Origin: a virus
Virus record (IMG/VR): IMGVR_UViG_3300028025_003830
Coordinates: 1 to 29,135 of that record
Direction: 5' to 3' (one strand)
DNA: 29,135 bases
Below are positions 6,191 through 14,587 of the stretch, one piece after another; the first letter of the stretch is position 1, and each line of letters opens with the position of its first letter. Both the position numbers and the translations under genes were made by a program. The notes beneath the pieces were generated by a model that was not told where the DNA came from, made no database searches, and worked only from the letters and a program-made list of their open reading frames with translations.

Positions 6191-7789
6191 ATGAGTAATC
6201 AACAACAAATTAAGGAGATCATAAAGCAAGAGTATATTAAGTGTGCAACTGATCCAATCCATTTTTTTCGTAAATATTGTTATATAACCCATCCTGTAAA
6301 GGGACGAGTACTATTTCATTTATATCCATTTCAGGCTGATACATTACAAGAAATTAGAGATAATCGCTTTAGTATTATAAATAAATCTCGTCAGTTAGGT
6401 ATATCAACTCTAGTAGCTGGTTACTCATTATGGACTATGTTATTCCATAAAGATAAAACAGTATTGTGTATAGCAACTAAACAAGAAACCGCTAAAGGTA
6501 TGGTTGAAAAAGTACAGTTCATGTACAACAATCTCCCTAGCTGGTTAAAAGGTAATCAAAAACCTATTTCCGATAACAAATTATCACTTAAATTAGCTAA
6601 TAACTCCCAAATAGTAGCTACATCAGCAGCATCAGATGCTGGTCGATCGTACGCAGTATCTTTACTAATAGTGGATGAGGCTGCCTTTATTGAGGGTATC
6701 GATAAAATATACACGAGTATTAAACCTACAATTGCTACTGGTGGTGGTATTATAGCTTTATCTTCACCTAATGGTGTAGGTAATTGGTTTCATAAAATGT
6801 ATACCGAAGCTGAAATAGGTAAAAATGATTTTAAAGCAGTTAGATTACCATGGGATTTACACCCAGACCGTGTAGCTCCAATAGATGAAGGATGGGAACA
6901 ACGTGAACGAGCCAATATGTCACCTCGTGAATTTGCTCAGGAATATGATTGCGACTTTTTAGGCTCAGGTAATACTGTAGTAGATTCAGATGTATTATCA
7001 TTTTATGAACAAACATACATCCAAGAACCTATAGAAAAAAGATTAATGGGTGGTGATTTATGGATATGGCAATATCCGGATTACTCTAAAAGTTATTTAG
7101 TATCCGCAGACGTTGCTCGTGGTGATGGTATGGATTATTCTACGTTCCACGTTATTGATTTAGAAAATTGTGAGCAAGTAGCTGAATATAAGTCACAAGT
7201 TAGTACTCGTGAGTTTGGTCATGTATTGGTAGCTATAGCTAGTGAATATAATAACGCATTACTAGTTGTAGAAAACGCTAATATAGGTTGGGATGTTGTA
7301 AATACAGTTATAGAGCGAGGTTATGCTAATTTATATTATTCACCTAAATCATATGGTGAAATGAATGTAGATAAATGGATGGCTAAGATGGAAAGTGATA
7401 ATACTGTTCCTGGCTTTACTAACTCTACTCGTACAAGACCACTTGTTATCTCAAAGACAGAGACGTATATTAGAGAAAGAACGTTTACGTTCCACTCAAA
7501 ACGATTATTAGAAGAATTACGTGTATTCATTTGGCAAAATGGTAAAGCACAAGCTCAAAATGGATATAATGATGATTTGGTAATGGCATTGGGAATTGGA
7601 TTATTTGTTCGTGATACTGGGTTAAAATTTAGTGCGCAGGGTTTAGATTTAACTAGAGCTGCTGTAATGAATATCAGCAATACTAGAACCCCAAGTATGT
7701 ATACTAACTTACCACATGATTTTCAAAACCCATATCAAATAGATAACGGAGCTGGAGGTATAGAAGATATTAGCTGGTTACTCGGTTAA
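6191..7789 (+). CDS. Terminase large subunit (T4 gp17-like packaging ATPase/nuclease)
   Basis: The 532-aa protein has both terminase halves. ATPase: an adenine-binding-type YPFQ (45-48); a variant Walker A, NKSRQLGIST (64-73), in which the usual lysine before Ser/Thr is Ile and a lysine sits at the front; Walker B LLIVDEA (158-164); and a coupling motif ALSSPNG (189-195). Nuclease (RNase H-like): acidic residues at D307 in SADVARGDG, E361 in LLVVENA, and Asp in NDDLVMALG near residue 463. These match the catalytic pattern of the T4 gp17 nuclease. The enzyme docks on the portal, pumps DNA into the prohead using ATP, and cuts the concatemer. Length is a little under T4 gp17 (610 aa), mainly because the N-terminal extension is short. 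The small subunit (gp16) is not recognised nearby. The portal gene follows directly. Confidence 0.93.
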   Translation: MSNQQQIKEIIKQEYIKCATDPIHFFRKYCYITHPVKGRVLFHLYPFQADTLQEIRDNRFSIINKSRQLGISTLVAGYSLWTMLFHKDKTVLCIATKQETAKGMVEKVQFMYNNLPSWLKGNQKPISDNKLSLKLANNSQIVATSAASDAGRSYAVSLLIVDEAAFIEGIDKIYTSIKPTIATGGGIIALSSPNGVGNWFHKMYTEAEIGKNDFKAVRLPWDLHPDRVAPIDEGWEQRERANMSPREFAQEYDCDFLGSGNTVVDSDVLSFYEQTYIQEPIEKRLMGGDLWIWQYPDYSKSYLVSADVARGDGMDYSTFHVIDLENCEQVAEYKSQVSTREFGHVLVAIASEYNNALLVVENANIGWDVVNTVIERGYANLYYSPKSYGEMNVDKWMAKMESDNTVPGFTNSTRTRPLVISKTETYIRERTFTFHSKRLLEELRVFIWQNGKAQAQNGYNDDLVMALGIGLFVRDTGLKFSAQGLDLTRAAVMNISNTRTPSMYTNLPHDFQNPYQIDNGAGGIEDISWLLG

Positions 7790-7799
7790 CATATTTATT
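7790..7799 (+). promoter_or_regulatory. ATATTTATA-type element upstream of portal
   Basis: CATATTTATT lies directly after the terminase stop codon and ends 19 bases before the portal ATG at 7819. Confidence 0.35.
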
Positions 7800-7818
7800 A
7801 ACATATTAATATAAAAAA

Positions 7819-9711
7819 ATGGCAGAAAATAATATAAACAATGTTGGATTATTTGGACAATTAAAACGTCTATTTAGTACCGATGTTGTTATCAGAAACG
7901 TAGGAGGTAATCAACTAAAAACTATTGATGTTGATCGTATTCAAGCCTACGGAAATATAAAGACTAATGCATTAATAGATAGATTTACTAAACTCCATAG
8001 ATACGGGGCTAATATGCCGTATAATCCTACTATGAACTATCAAACACTTCGTATCCAGTTATATACTGACTATGAAGCTATGGATACAGAATCTATCATT
8101 GCATCTGCACTGGATATTGTAGCTGATGAGGCTACAATAAAAAATGAAACAGGTGAAATACTACAGATTAGAAGTGCAGATGACAATATTCAACGTATAC
8201 TATATAATTTATTTTATGACATATTAAATGTCGAATTTAACTTATGGGTATGGATACGTAATATGAGTAAATATGGTGATTTTTATTTACATTTAGAAAT
8301 CGCTGAAAAATTTGGAATATACAGCGTAACGCCATTATCAGTTTATGATATGGTACGTGAAGAAGGTACTGATCCTGAAAATCCTAACTACGTTTGTTTT
8401 AAAATAGATCCAATGGTTATTGCCGCTGGTGGTCTTAACTCACGTGTTAAAGATAGGGATGGTAAAATTAAATTTGAAAATTATGAGGTTGCTCACTTCC
8501 GCTTAATAGCAGACGCTAACTATTTACCTTATGGTAGATCATACATTGAACCCGCTCGTAAAACCTATAAACAATATGTGTTAATGAAAGATGCGATGTT
8601 ATTACATCGTATTAGCCGCGCTCCCGAAAAACGTATATTTTATGTTGATATTGGAAATATGCCGCCTAATGAGGTTGATGGGTACATGGAGCGTTTGAAA
8701 CAAAAAATGAAAAAAACTCCTTATATTAACCAGGATACAGGTGAATATAACTTAAAGTACAACATGATGAATCTCATGGAGGATTTCTATATACCTCAAC
8801 GTGGTCCTAATTCAAATACTAAAATTGATACCATTAAAGGTTTAGAATATAACGCTATTGAGGACGTAAATTTCTTACGTGATGAGATGTTAGCGGCACT
8901 TAAAGTACCTAAAGCGTTTTTTGGATTTGAAAAAGATTTAACAGGTAAAGCTACGTTAGCGGCCGAAGATATACGCTTTGCTCGCACAGTAGAGCGCATA
9001 CAACGCATTGTTCTATCGGAGTTATATAAGATAGCGCTCGTGCACTTATATGTGCAAGGATACGATGGAGAATCGCTAGCTAATTTTGAATTATCACTAA
9101 CTACTCCATCGATTATATACGAACAGGAAAAAGTAGCATTGTGGAAAGAGAAAGTGTCATTAGCTAAAGATTTACTAGACACTAATTTAATATCGTCAGA
9201 TTGGATATATGATAATATATTTAAATTCTCAGAAGACGAATATGACGAATTACGTGACTTAGTAATGGAAGATAAAAAACGTTTATTCCGTTTAGGTCAA
9301 ATTGAAAATGAGGGTAATGATCCTGCTAAATCAGGTCAATCATACGGTACACCACATGATCTAGCAGCATTATATGGTCGCGGTAGAACAGGAATGGAAG
9401 CACAACAGAATCTTCCTGGTGGGTATGATGAGAAAGCTCCTATAGGACGTCCTAAAGAAAGAACATCTATCATAAACACACAGAAAGATCCATTAGGTAA
9501 AGATAGATTGGGTAGAAAAGGTATGAAAACCTTATATACCGCTAATCTACCAAGTGGTGAGATGGCTGACGGTACTCCTAAAGGCGGTTCACCATTAGCT
9601 CTAACTGAATTTATACGAAATAAACCATTATTAGATTCATTAAAAAAAGACATGGTATTTAAATCGGATAGCTCCAATTTATTATCGGAAGAAAATATTA
9701 AGGACATATAA
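7819..9711 (+). CDS. Portal protein (T4 gp20-like)
   Basis: This 630-aa protein has the T4 gp20 pattern. An N-terminal region around MDTESIIASALDIVADEATI (about residues 90-115) matches the conserved start of the portal core; a wing/clip section follows, and then LPYGRSYIEPARKTYKQ (about 237-253), RISRAPEKRIFYVDIGNMP, and EDVNFLRDEMLAALKVPKAFFGFEKDL, all typical of T4-type portals. The protein forms the dodecameric ring at one head vertex that nucleates prohead assembly, holds the terminase and later joins the neck. Length exceeds T4 gp20 (524 aa) mainly through a C-terminal tail (about 500-630) that is polar and Gly/Pro-rich and probably flexible. It lies right after terminase, whereas T4 has the sheath and tube genes between them. 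Confidence 0.92.
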   Translation: MAENNINNVGLFGQLKRLFSTDVVIRNVGGNQLKTIDVDRIQAYGNIKTNALIDRFTKLHRYGANMPYNPTMNYQTLRIQLYTDYEAMDTESIIASALDIVADEATIKNETGEILQIRSADDNIQRILYNLFYDILNVEFNLWVWIRNMSKYGDFYLHLEIAEKFGIYSVTPLSVYDMVREEGTDPENPNYVCFKIDPMVIAAGGLNSRVKDRDGKIKFENYEVAHFRLIADANYLPYGRSYIEPARKTYKQYVLMKDAMLLHRISRAPEKRIFYVDIGNMPPNEVDGYMERLKQKMKKTPYINQDTGEYNLKYNMMNLMEDFYIPQRGPNSNTKIDTIKGLEYNAIEDVNFLRDEMLAALKVPKAFFGFEKDLTGKATLAAEDIRFARTVERIQRIVLSELYKIALVHLYVQGYDGESLANFELSLTTPSIIYEQEKVALWKEKVSLAKDLLDTNLISSDWIYDNIFKFSEDEYDELRDLVMEDKKRLFRLGQIENEGNDPAKSGQSYGTPHDLAALYGRGRTGMEAQQNLPGGYDEKAPIGRPKERTSIINTQKDPLGKDRLGRKGMKTLYTANLPSGEMADGTPKGGSPLALTEFIRNKPLLDSLKKDMVFKSDSSNLLSEENIKDI

Positions 9712-9717
9712 TTATTA

Positions 9718-9727
9718 TATATTTATA
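9718..9727 (+). promoter_or_regulatory. TATATTTATA element
   Basis: Exact match to the recurrent motif in the gap after the portal gene, ending 17 bases before the ATG at 9745. Confidence 0.45.
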
Positions 9728-9744
9728 GATAGTGCACCACTTTT

Positions 9745-10599
9745 ATGAGAATCAAACATTCTAAATTTAAAAATACAGGTATATTATTCGAGCTTTTGGT
9801 TAGACAAATAGCATCAGATACTGTGTCTAATCAAGACTCAGCCGCTATTAATTTAGTTAAAAAATATTTTAACAAAACTGAATTAGCTAAAGAATATAAA
9901 ATATATCAAGTATTAACTAGCTCTAATACGCTTAGTGAAGCTAAAGCTGAAACATTTATCAATGCTACCTTAGGTGCATCGTCACGTTTAAATAAATCTA
10001 TTTTACGTAAGGAAAAATATAATTTAATTAAAGATATTCGTGAGCATTATAACATTGAAGAATTTTTTAAATCTAAAATTAATCATTATACCGAATACGC
10101 TGCTATCTATAATTTAATAGAAGCTCATAATTCATCTGAATTTATTGAGCCCACTCAGATTATAGATAATAAAGTAACTTTACTGGAACATATTACCCGT
10201 AAAGAAATAGACAAAGACAGTGTAAAAGATCGTATTCTTGAAGAATATGCTGGTATGGATAAAGGTACTCGTTTAATAGCGTACCGTGTGTTACTAGAAA
10301 GATTTAATAAAAAATATTCTACATTAGACGCTAGACAAAGAAATGTATTAAAAGAATACATCAATAATATTTCTAATACAACCGTATTAAAAGAATTTGT
10401 AAATAATCAATATTCTGCTTTACGTAACGAATTAAGTGAATTATCTAGTAAAGTAACAGATAAAACTATTCATATTAAACTAACTGAAGTAATTAACTTA
10501 TTACAACCTATTGGAAAAAATCAAAATGTAAAAGATGAAAATCTAATTTCATTACTCCAGTATTACCAATTAACAAACGAATTAAAAACAGTTAAATAA
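9745..10599 (+). CDS. Hypothetical protein in the head operon, 284 aa
   Basis: Almost entirely alpha-helical, lysine- and glutamate-rich, without cysteines, membrane spans or known motifs. It begins MRIKHSKFKNTGILFELLV, a basic stretch then a hydrophobic helix. The pattern of helices joined by short loops suggests a structural or scaffolding-type protein. It lies between portal and prohead protease, the place where T4 has head-core genes 67 and 68, but it is much longer than those and I see no sequence likeness. Its TAA overlaps the next ATG (TAATG), so the next protein is probably made in fixed ratio with it. A head-core or assembly role is inference from position. Confidence 0.6.
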   Translation: MRIKHSKFKNTGILFELLVRQIASDTVSNQDSAAINLVKKYFNKTELAKEYKIYQVLTSSNTLSEAKAETFINATLGASSRLNKSILRKEKYNLIKDIREHYNIEEFFKSKINHYTEYAAIYNLIEAHNSSEFIEPTQIIDNKVTLLEHITRKEIDKDSVKDRILEEYAGMDKGTRLIAYRVLLERFNKKYSTLDARQRNVLKEYINNISNTTVLKEFVNNQYSALRNELSELSSKVTDKTIHIKLTEVINLLQPIGKNQNVKDENLISLLQYYQLTNELKTVK

Positions 10600-11870
10600 T
10601 GAATGTATCTTTATTAAAACGAATAATTAAAGAAGAATTAGTAAATAGCTTAAAGGAAGCTAGTAGCTATAAAGGAATTGAAGGCTCATTTGATACAGCT
10701 CTTCAATGGATTTGGTTTTTTGGTGGTAAAGAATTACTACAAAATAAATTAGGAATTTATAGTACAAGCCAAAACTACTTTAGATTTAAAAAAGCTATGG
10801 AAAATGGTGAAATTACTATTCAAGACTTAGATAAAGCTACAAAAGGAGAACATGGACAAGCCGGTGGTATACCTTTTTCACAAACAGCAGTTTGGACACA
10901 AGATATAAAACCATACTTAGATAGAGTTAAGCAAGATAAAATTAATGATTTAAATATTGATTTAGAAGAAGAAACAGCAACCGGCGCTATAGGTGTTGGG
11001 GCTGGACCCATCATGACTACAAAAGCATTTGCCCCTAAAGGACAAAAAACTAATAGAGCAACTCAAACGGCAATGAAACAAGGATTTAAAAAAGCATCAG
11101 GTATGCCTAAAAATTCTAAAATGTTAGATTATAAAGAACTTTGGAAAGGTAAAAAATCAGCCATGAATGAAGAAGAAAAAAAAGTAAAAAGAATAATTGT
11201 TCCTAATAAACAAAAAGGAATAGCAGATAAAGTAGAAATTGCTTCTATTCTAAATAAAATCATTACAGATGTATATAAAGAATCTAATTTAAATAGTGCT
11301 AAACAATTATTTTACGATCTTATGAATGACTCTAACATTAATGATTCTGTTAAAAAAAGAATGCTATCTAAAGTTCAAGAAATAAATACCAAACCAGCAT
11401 TAGATAGATATTTAACTAATTCTTTATTAGACTATGAAGGATTAAAAGTGCGTGAAAGTAATTATGATATGGCATCACAATATGGAGCACCTAGCGGATA
11501 TACGGCCTCTAGCGGATACACAGCTGCTAGTGGATACACAGGTCCTAGTTTAGCTACTAAAGAAGGAAAATTACAAGAAGTGGTACAACATATTATTAAG
11601 GAAGAATTACTTAATGAGGTATCATATAATAAATTTAAAAACGAAGTTAAATATAGAACTAAAGCAGAAATGCTTCATAAAGGTATACGTGAGGTAAAAC
11701 GTAAGTTAGCCGAAGTAGATCAATTGATTGAATACACAACTCGTATCAAACAAGAACTAAGTGAAAATGATGAAGGTTCAGGGTATTGGAAACGTAGCTT
11801 AAAAGCAATAAATGAAATTAGTGAAATATCAAACAAAATTAGTAATAAAATTAAATCAATCTACCAGTAA
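10599..11870 (+). CDS. Hypothetical protein with a leader-like N terminus and SGYT repeats
   Basis: A 423-aa protein. The N terminus is an amphipathic helix LLKRIIKEELVNSLKEASS (residues 5-23) with L-K-E|A at 18-21, a candidate prohead-protease site. A small domain with Trp/Phe-rich QWIWFFGGKELL follows, then a Lys-rich flexible part. Residues 297-317 are a run of S-G-Y-T units (three full copies and a partial). A second leader-like helix, EVVQHIIKEELLNEV, appears after the repeats, and the C-terminal ~90 residues are coiled coil. The duplicated helix on either side of the repeats suggests fusion of two leader-bearing units. No enzymatic motif. It is coupled to both neighbours by TAATG. An internal or core head protein is a reasonable inference, unproven. 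Confidence 0.6.
   Translation: MNVSLLKRIIKEELVNSLKEASSYKGIEGSFDTALQWIWFFGGKELLQNKLGIYSTSQNYFRFKKAMENGEITIQDLDKATKGEHGQAGGIPFSQTAVWTQDIKPYLDRVKQDKINDLNIDLEEETATGAIGVGAGPIMTTKAFAPKGQKTNRATQTAMKQGFKKASGMPKNSKMLDYKELWKGKKSAMNEEEKKVKRIIVPNKQKGIADKVEIASILNKIITDVYKESNLNSAKQLFYDLMNDSNINDSVKKRMLSKVQEINTKPALDRYLTNSLLDYEGLKVRESNYDMASQYGAPSGYTASSGYTAASGYTGPSLATKEGKLQEVVQHIIKEELLNEVSYNKFKNEVKYRTKAEMLHKGIREVKRKLAEVDQLIEYTTRIKQELSENDEGSGYWKRSLKAINEISEISNKISNKIKSIYQ
11487..11549 (+). repeat. 18-bp tandem repeats coding for (A)xSGYT units
   Basis: Three in-frame 18-bp copies (11487-11504, 11505-11522, 11523-11540) and a 9-base partial copy encode APSGYT, ASSGYT, AASGYT and GPS. Copies differ at few positions, mostly in the second codon and in wobble bases. 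They probably form a flexible linker, and copy number may vary between relatives. Confidence 0.85.
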
Positions 11871-12001
11871 TGGCTAAGGCAAAAGCAGCATCTAAGGACT
11901 CACATAAAATTACTTTTGGTACTCGTAAAAAAGGTAAAGCACAAAAGCGCCGTAATAAACACGACAACTCAGAAACTAACTATAGAGGACAAGGAAGATA
12001 A
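11870..12001 (+). CDS. Very basic 43-aa protein
   Basis: A short frame from ATG (11870-11872, overlapping the previous TAA as TAATG) to a TAA at 11999-12001, which itself overlaps the next ATG. The product starts MAKAKAASKDSHKITFGTRK and continues with KKGKAQKRRNKHDNS, ending NYRGQGR. About a third of its residues are Lys, Arg or His, so it likely binds DNA, RNA or acidic protein such as the scaffold. Fixed coupling on both sides argues it is a genuine gene. The size and charge recall small basic internal head proteins, but no family is recognised with certainty; a histone-like or core-neutralising role is a guess. Confidence 0.7.
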   Translation: MAKAKAASKDSHKITFGTRKKGKAQKRRNKHDNSETNYRGQGR

Positions 12002-12411
12002 TGGATGAAGTTAAAATACAACAACCTGAAGTAGGATATCCCTCGAAAAAAATAGAGGAATTTATTGGAATAGCTGAAAAAGCTATTCAAAATGGGAAAT
12101 CTTTATTTACAAAGTATAAAAACCTAATCCTTAATATTGCTATATTAGATGTAGTAAACAATACAGAAAAATATAAAGAACTTCTTTCTGATATGGAGTT
12201 TGATAATGATAAATTACATGAGGTGTATGATAGATTTTATAGAGTAGTAGAAAAATACGATATTATAAATAGGCCTAAGAATATAGAAAAATTAGAGGAT
12301 TTATATAATGACATAGATGATATAATGGGAGATATATATTACCTAACGAGTGCTTTAGAAAATGTAATAAAAGCTGGGGAAGATTTGAACAAACAATATT
12401 TTAATAAATAA
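12001..12411 (+). CDS. Hypothetical helical protein, 136 aa
   Basis: Predicted all-helical and strongly acidic toward the C terminus, with a pattern of two to three long helices that could form a bundle: an early helix around KKIEEFIGIAEKAIQNG, and a late segment LEDLYNDIDDIMGDIYYL. It has no signal peptide or motif. The start is fixed by the TAATG overlap with the 43-aa basic gene, so an acidic and a very basic small protein are made as a pair, which might bind one another. A promoter-like element follows its stop codon. Function unknown. Confidence 0.6.
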   Translation: MDEVKIQQPEVGYPSKKIEEFIGIAEKAIQNGKSLFTKYKNLILNIAILDVVNNTEKYKELLSDMEFDNDKLHEVYDRFYRVVEKYDIINRPKNIEKLEDLYNDIDDIMGDIYYLTSALENVIKAGEDLNKQYFNK

Positions 12412-12417
12412 AAACAC

Positions 12418-12427
12418 AATATTTATA
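12418..12427 (+). promoter_or_regulatory. AATATTTATA element, close to the start codon
   Basis: Exact match to the recurrent motif. Only 3 bases separate it from the ATG at 12431, the same spacing as at 1421 and 20211. Confidence 0.4.
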
Positions 12428-12430
12428 CGC

Positions 12431-13897
12431 ATGAAAAGTGTAAAACAACAATACATAGATTTAAAAGAAGGCAAAATGACTCAAGCGCAATTTATGCGTA
12501 ACGTTCGTATGTCTTTACCTGAATATATTACTAATGTAACTTCATTTAGTGACACAGTTAAAATATTAAGAAATAAAGCTATCTTAACTGAAGCAGATAT
12601 TAAATCCCCAATTACTATTAACGGAAAAATAGTTAGAACATATACTCAAAATGGTGATAAATCATATACCGTTAATTATGATAACGGTGATACTGAAACT
12701 ATAATGGTAAGTAATGATGGTTGGGATAGTATTGATACATTACGTAAAAATGCTACGGGTATGAATGAAGCAGATATCTACAGAATAGCAGGTGATCCTG
12801 AAGCTGAAGCAGAAAGAAAATCTGCCGGTATGGGTATCAAACCAATGCAAACACCTGAAGATAAATACGGTGTTGATAAAAAAATAGATCAATCTGAACT
12901 TAATTTCTTAAAGAAAATATACGCTAAAAATCCAACTGAGAAAATTAAGCAAATGATTGATGATTTAGAGCAAAGAATGTCATTGAATGAATCTTATACT
13001 ACTAACACTAGTGGTAAAGAATTATATTCTAGATTCTCTGAAATCGACAATTTAAACGGTCAAGAAGTTTTAATCGGCATAGATTATGAAATCGAAAAAA
13101 ACGGCGGTTTAACCAAAAAAGAAGCCGCAAAAATCGTGGTTAAAAACTTGAAGAAGAACCAATTTTATTATACTGATACATTAATGTCAGGTGTAGAGGG
13201 ATATAAAACCCAATACATGAATAAATTTAAACCGGGTTCTGATCAAATGAGAGATGTTAAGAGTAATGATTTAGTAGATAAAACTAACGGCATGACTTCT
13301 CCTAAAGGCATTGAAAAAGTTAAAGCATCATCTAATAAAGCTCATAAAGAAACTAATAAGCCTGAAGGTACTATCAAAATGATGTCTTTAGTAGCTAAAA
13401 CAGTTCGTGGTGTTAAGAAAATGGATGCTACTGGCGAAAAAATGAAAAAACTAACTCTAAAAGAATCAGCAAGAATGTCAGACGATATTATAGATTTAGC
13501 AGATAAAATCTATAAAGAATTAGAAGCAATGGGTACTACAGACTCAGATACTAAACAAGATTTAATTAATATACATGCTCCGGATTTAGAAGGTAATGAT
13601 TTAAGAGATTTAAATATACTATTATTTCAAAAATCAGCACGTGAGATACATGAGTATTCAAGACTACCGGGTGGAGATAATATGACAGATACTGCTGGTC
13701 ATCAGATGGATGAAGCTAAAGCAAGTTCATTATCTGTAGGTGATAAATTTAAAATATCTGCTGATTTAGGTAAATTTACAATGGGTGAAGAGGTAGAAGT
13801 AATTTCTGTAGAACCATTTGGCAATGACATTAAATTAGTACTATCTAATGGTACAGACGAAGATGATTTTTATTTAGATAGAAATGACGAAATATAA
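12431..13897 (+). CDS. Multidomain hypothetical protein before the prohead protease
   Basis: 488 aa. Residues 1-50 form a helical head (MKSVKQQYIDLKEGKMTQAQ, then a segment up to KILRNKAI), followed by L-T-E|A at 52-55, a candidate prohead-protease site. Next come a small beta domain (about 60-97, KIVRTYTQNGDKSYTVNYDN) resembling KOW/Tudor-type barrels, a flexible stretch, and a helical domain (about 195-255) with GQEVLIGIDYEIEKNGGLT. A Lys-rich linker follows, then a helical part, and finally a C-terminal beta barrel-like domain (about 430-488, SVGDKFKISADL then a VEVISVEPF strand). The segment near DNA 13030-13160 uses more C/G-ending codons than its surroundings. It lies 2 bases before the protease gene. 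No enzyme motif is seen; a head-core protein processed by the protease is inference. Confidence 0.6.
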   Translation: MKSVKQQYIDLKEGKMTQAQFMRNVRMSLPEYITNVTSFSDTVKILRNKAILTEADIKSPITINGKIVRTYTQNGDKSYTVNYDNGDTETIMVSNDGWDSIDTLRKNATGMNEADIYRIAGDPEAEAERKSAGMGIKPMQTPEDKYGVDKKIDQSELNFLKKIYAKNPTEKIKQMIDDLEQRMSLNESYTTNTSGKELYSRFSEIDNLNGQEVLIGIDYEIEKNGGLTKKEAAKIVVKNLKKNQFYYTDTLMSGVEGYKTQYMNKFKPGSDQMRDVKSNDLVDKTNGMTSPKGIEKVKASSNKAHKETNKPEGTIKMMSLVAKTVRGVKKMDATGEKMKKLTLKESARMSDDIIDLADKIYKELEAMGTTDSDTKQDLINIHAPDLEGNDLRDLNILLFQKSAREIHEYSRLPGGDNMTDTAGHQMDEAKASSLSVGDKFKISADLGKFTMGEEVEVISVEPFGNDIKLVLSNGTDEDDFYLDRNDEI

Positions 13898-13899
13898 TT

Positions 13900-14520
13900 A
13901 TGAATAAGCAATTATTAGTAGATCATATACCGTTCCACATAGCCAAATTACAACCTATTACTGAAGGAAAAGACAGTAAAAGTAGTGATGGTTTTATGCG
14001 TGTTAGAGGTAAATTACAAGAAGCCGATGTTAAAAACGGTAATGGACGTGTTTACCCGTTAAAAACATTAAAAGAACAAATCGATAAATACATGAATGGT
14101 CCTATGGCCTCTAGAACATCAACTGGAGAATTAGACCACCCTGAATCCTCTATCATTAACCTAAGTAACGTATCACATTTAATTACAAAAATATGGTGGG
14201 AAGGTAATGATGTAATGGGTGAATTAACTCTATTAAACACACCTTCAGGAAAAATTGCTCAAGAAATTATTAGAGCAAATATACCACTAGGCATATCATC
14301 AAGAGGTATGGGCTCAGTACGTCAAATAGGCGAAACAGTTGAAGTACAAGATGATTTTGAATTACTATGTTGGGATCTAGTATCGGTACCATCAACTCCT
14401 AATGCATATATGTCATTATCTGAAAGTAAGCAATATAGATCACTAAACGATTATACAAAAGTAAACGAATTAATTACAGAAATTATATGTACTCAAACAG
14501 GAGTATGTAGTTTATGTTAA
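13900..14520 (+). CDS. Prohead core protease (T4 gp21-like)
   Basis: A 206-aa protein with the hallmarks of T4-type prohead proteases: a conserved NGNGRVYP segment (residues 46-53); the catalytic His in GELDHPE (His80); and the catalytic Ser in GISSRGMGS (Ser133 or Ser134), followed by a conserved WDLVSVPSTPNAYM region. It cuts scaffold, capsid precursor and internal proteins at L/I-x-E|A/G during head maturation. Two such sites are in its own N terminus (I-T-E|G at 20-23 and L-Q-E|A at 39-42), which could be used for self-removal, as known for the T4 enzyme. Length is close to T4 gp21 (212 aa). A strong terminator follows 35 bases after its stop, so it ends the upstream transcript. Confidence 0.92.
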   Translation: MNKQLLVDHIPFHIAKLQPITEGKDSKSSDGFMRVRGKLQEADVKNGNGRVYPLKTLKEQIDKYMNGPMASRTSTGELDHPESSIINLSNVSHLITKIWWEGNDVMGELTLLNTPSGKIAQEIIRANIPLGISSRGMGSVRQIGETVEVQDDFELLCWDLVSVPSTPNAYMSLSESKQYRSLNDYTKVNELITEIICTQTGVCSLC

Positions 14521-14555
14521 AAAATAACCACTCTATCAATAGTATTGTTAGACAG

Positions 14556-14587
14556 ATGCCTCCCCTAAAAAGGAGGCATTTCTTTTT
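14556..14587 (+). terminator. Rho-independent terminator after the protease gene
   Basis: ATGCCTCC (14556-14563) pairs perfectly with GGAGGCAT (14572-14579) around an A-rich 8-base loop, followed by TTCTTTTT. It separates the protease transcript from the scaffold/capsid unit. Confidence 0.9.

Noticed and set aside
8796-9182. Minus-strand frame of 128 aa inside the portal gene
   Set aside because: Overlaps a well-supported portal core; no motif, no start signals.
9336-9707. Minus-strand frame of 123 aa at the end of the portal gene
   Set aside because: Lies opposite the portal C-terminal tail and has no recognisable features.
11487-11549. SGYT repeats as a CRISPR array or regulatory iterons
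   Set aside because: Copies are contiguous 18-mers in frame within a coding sequence without spacers.
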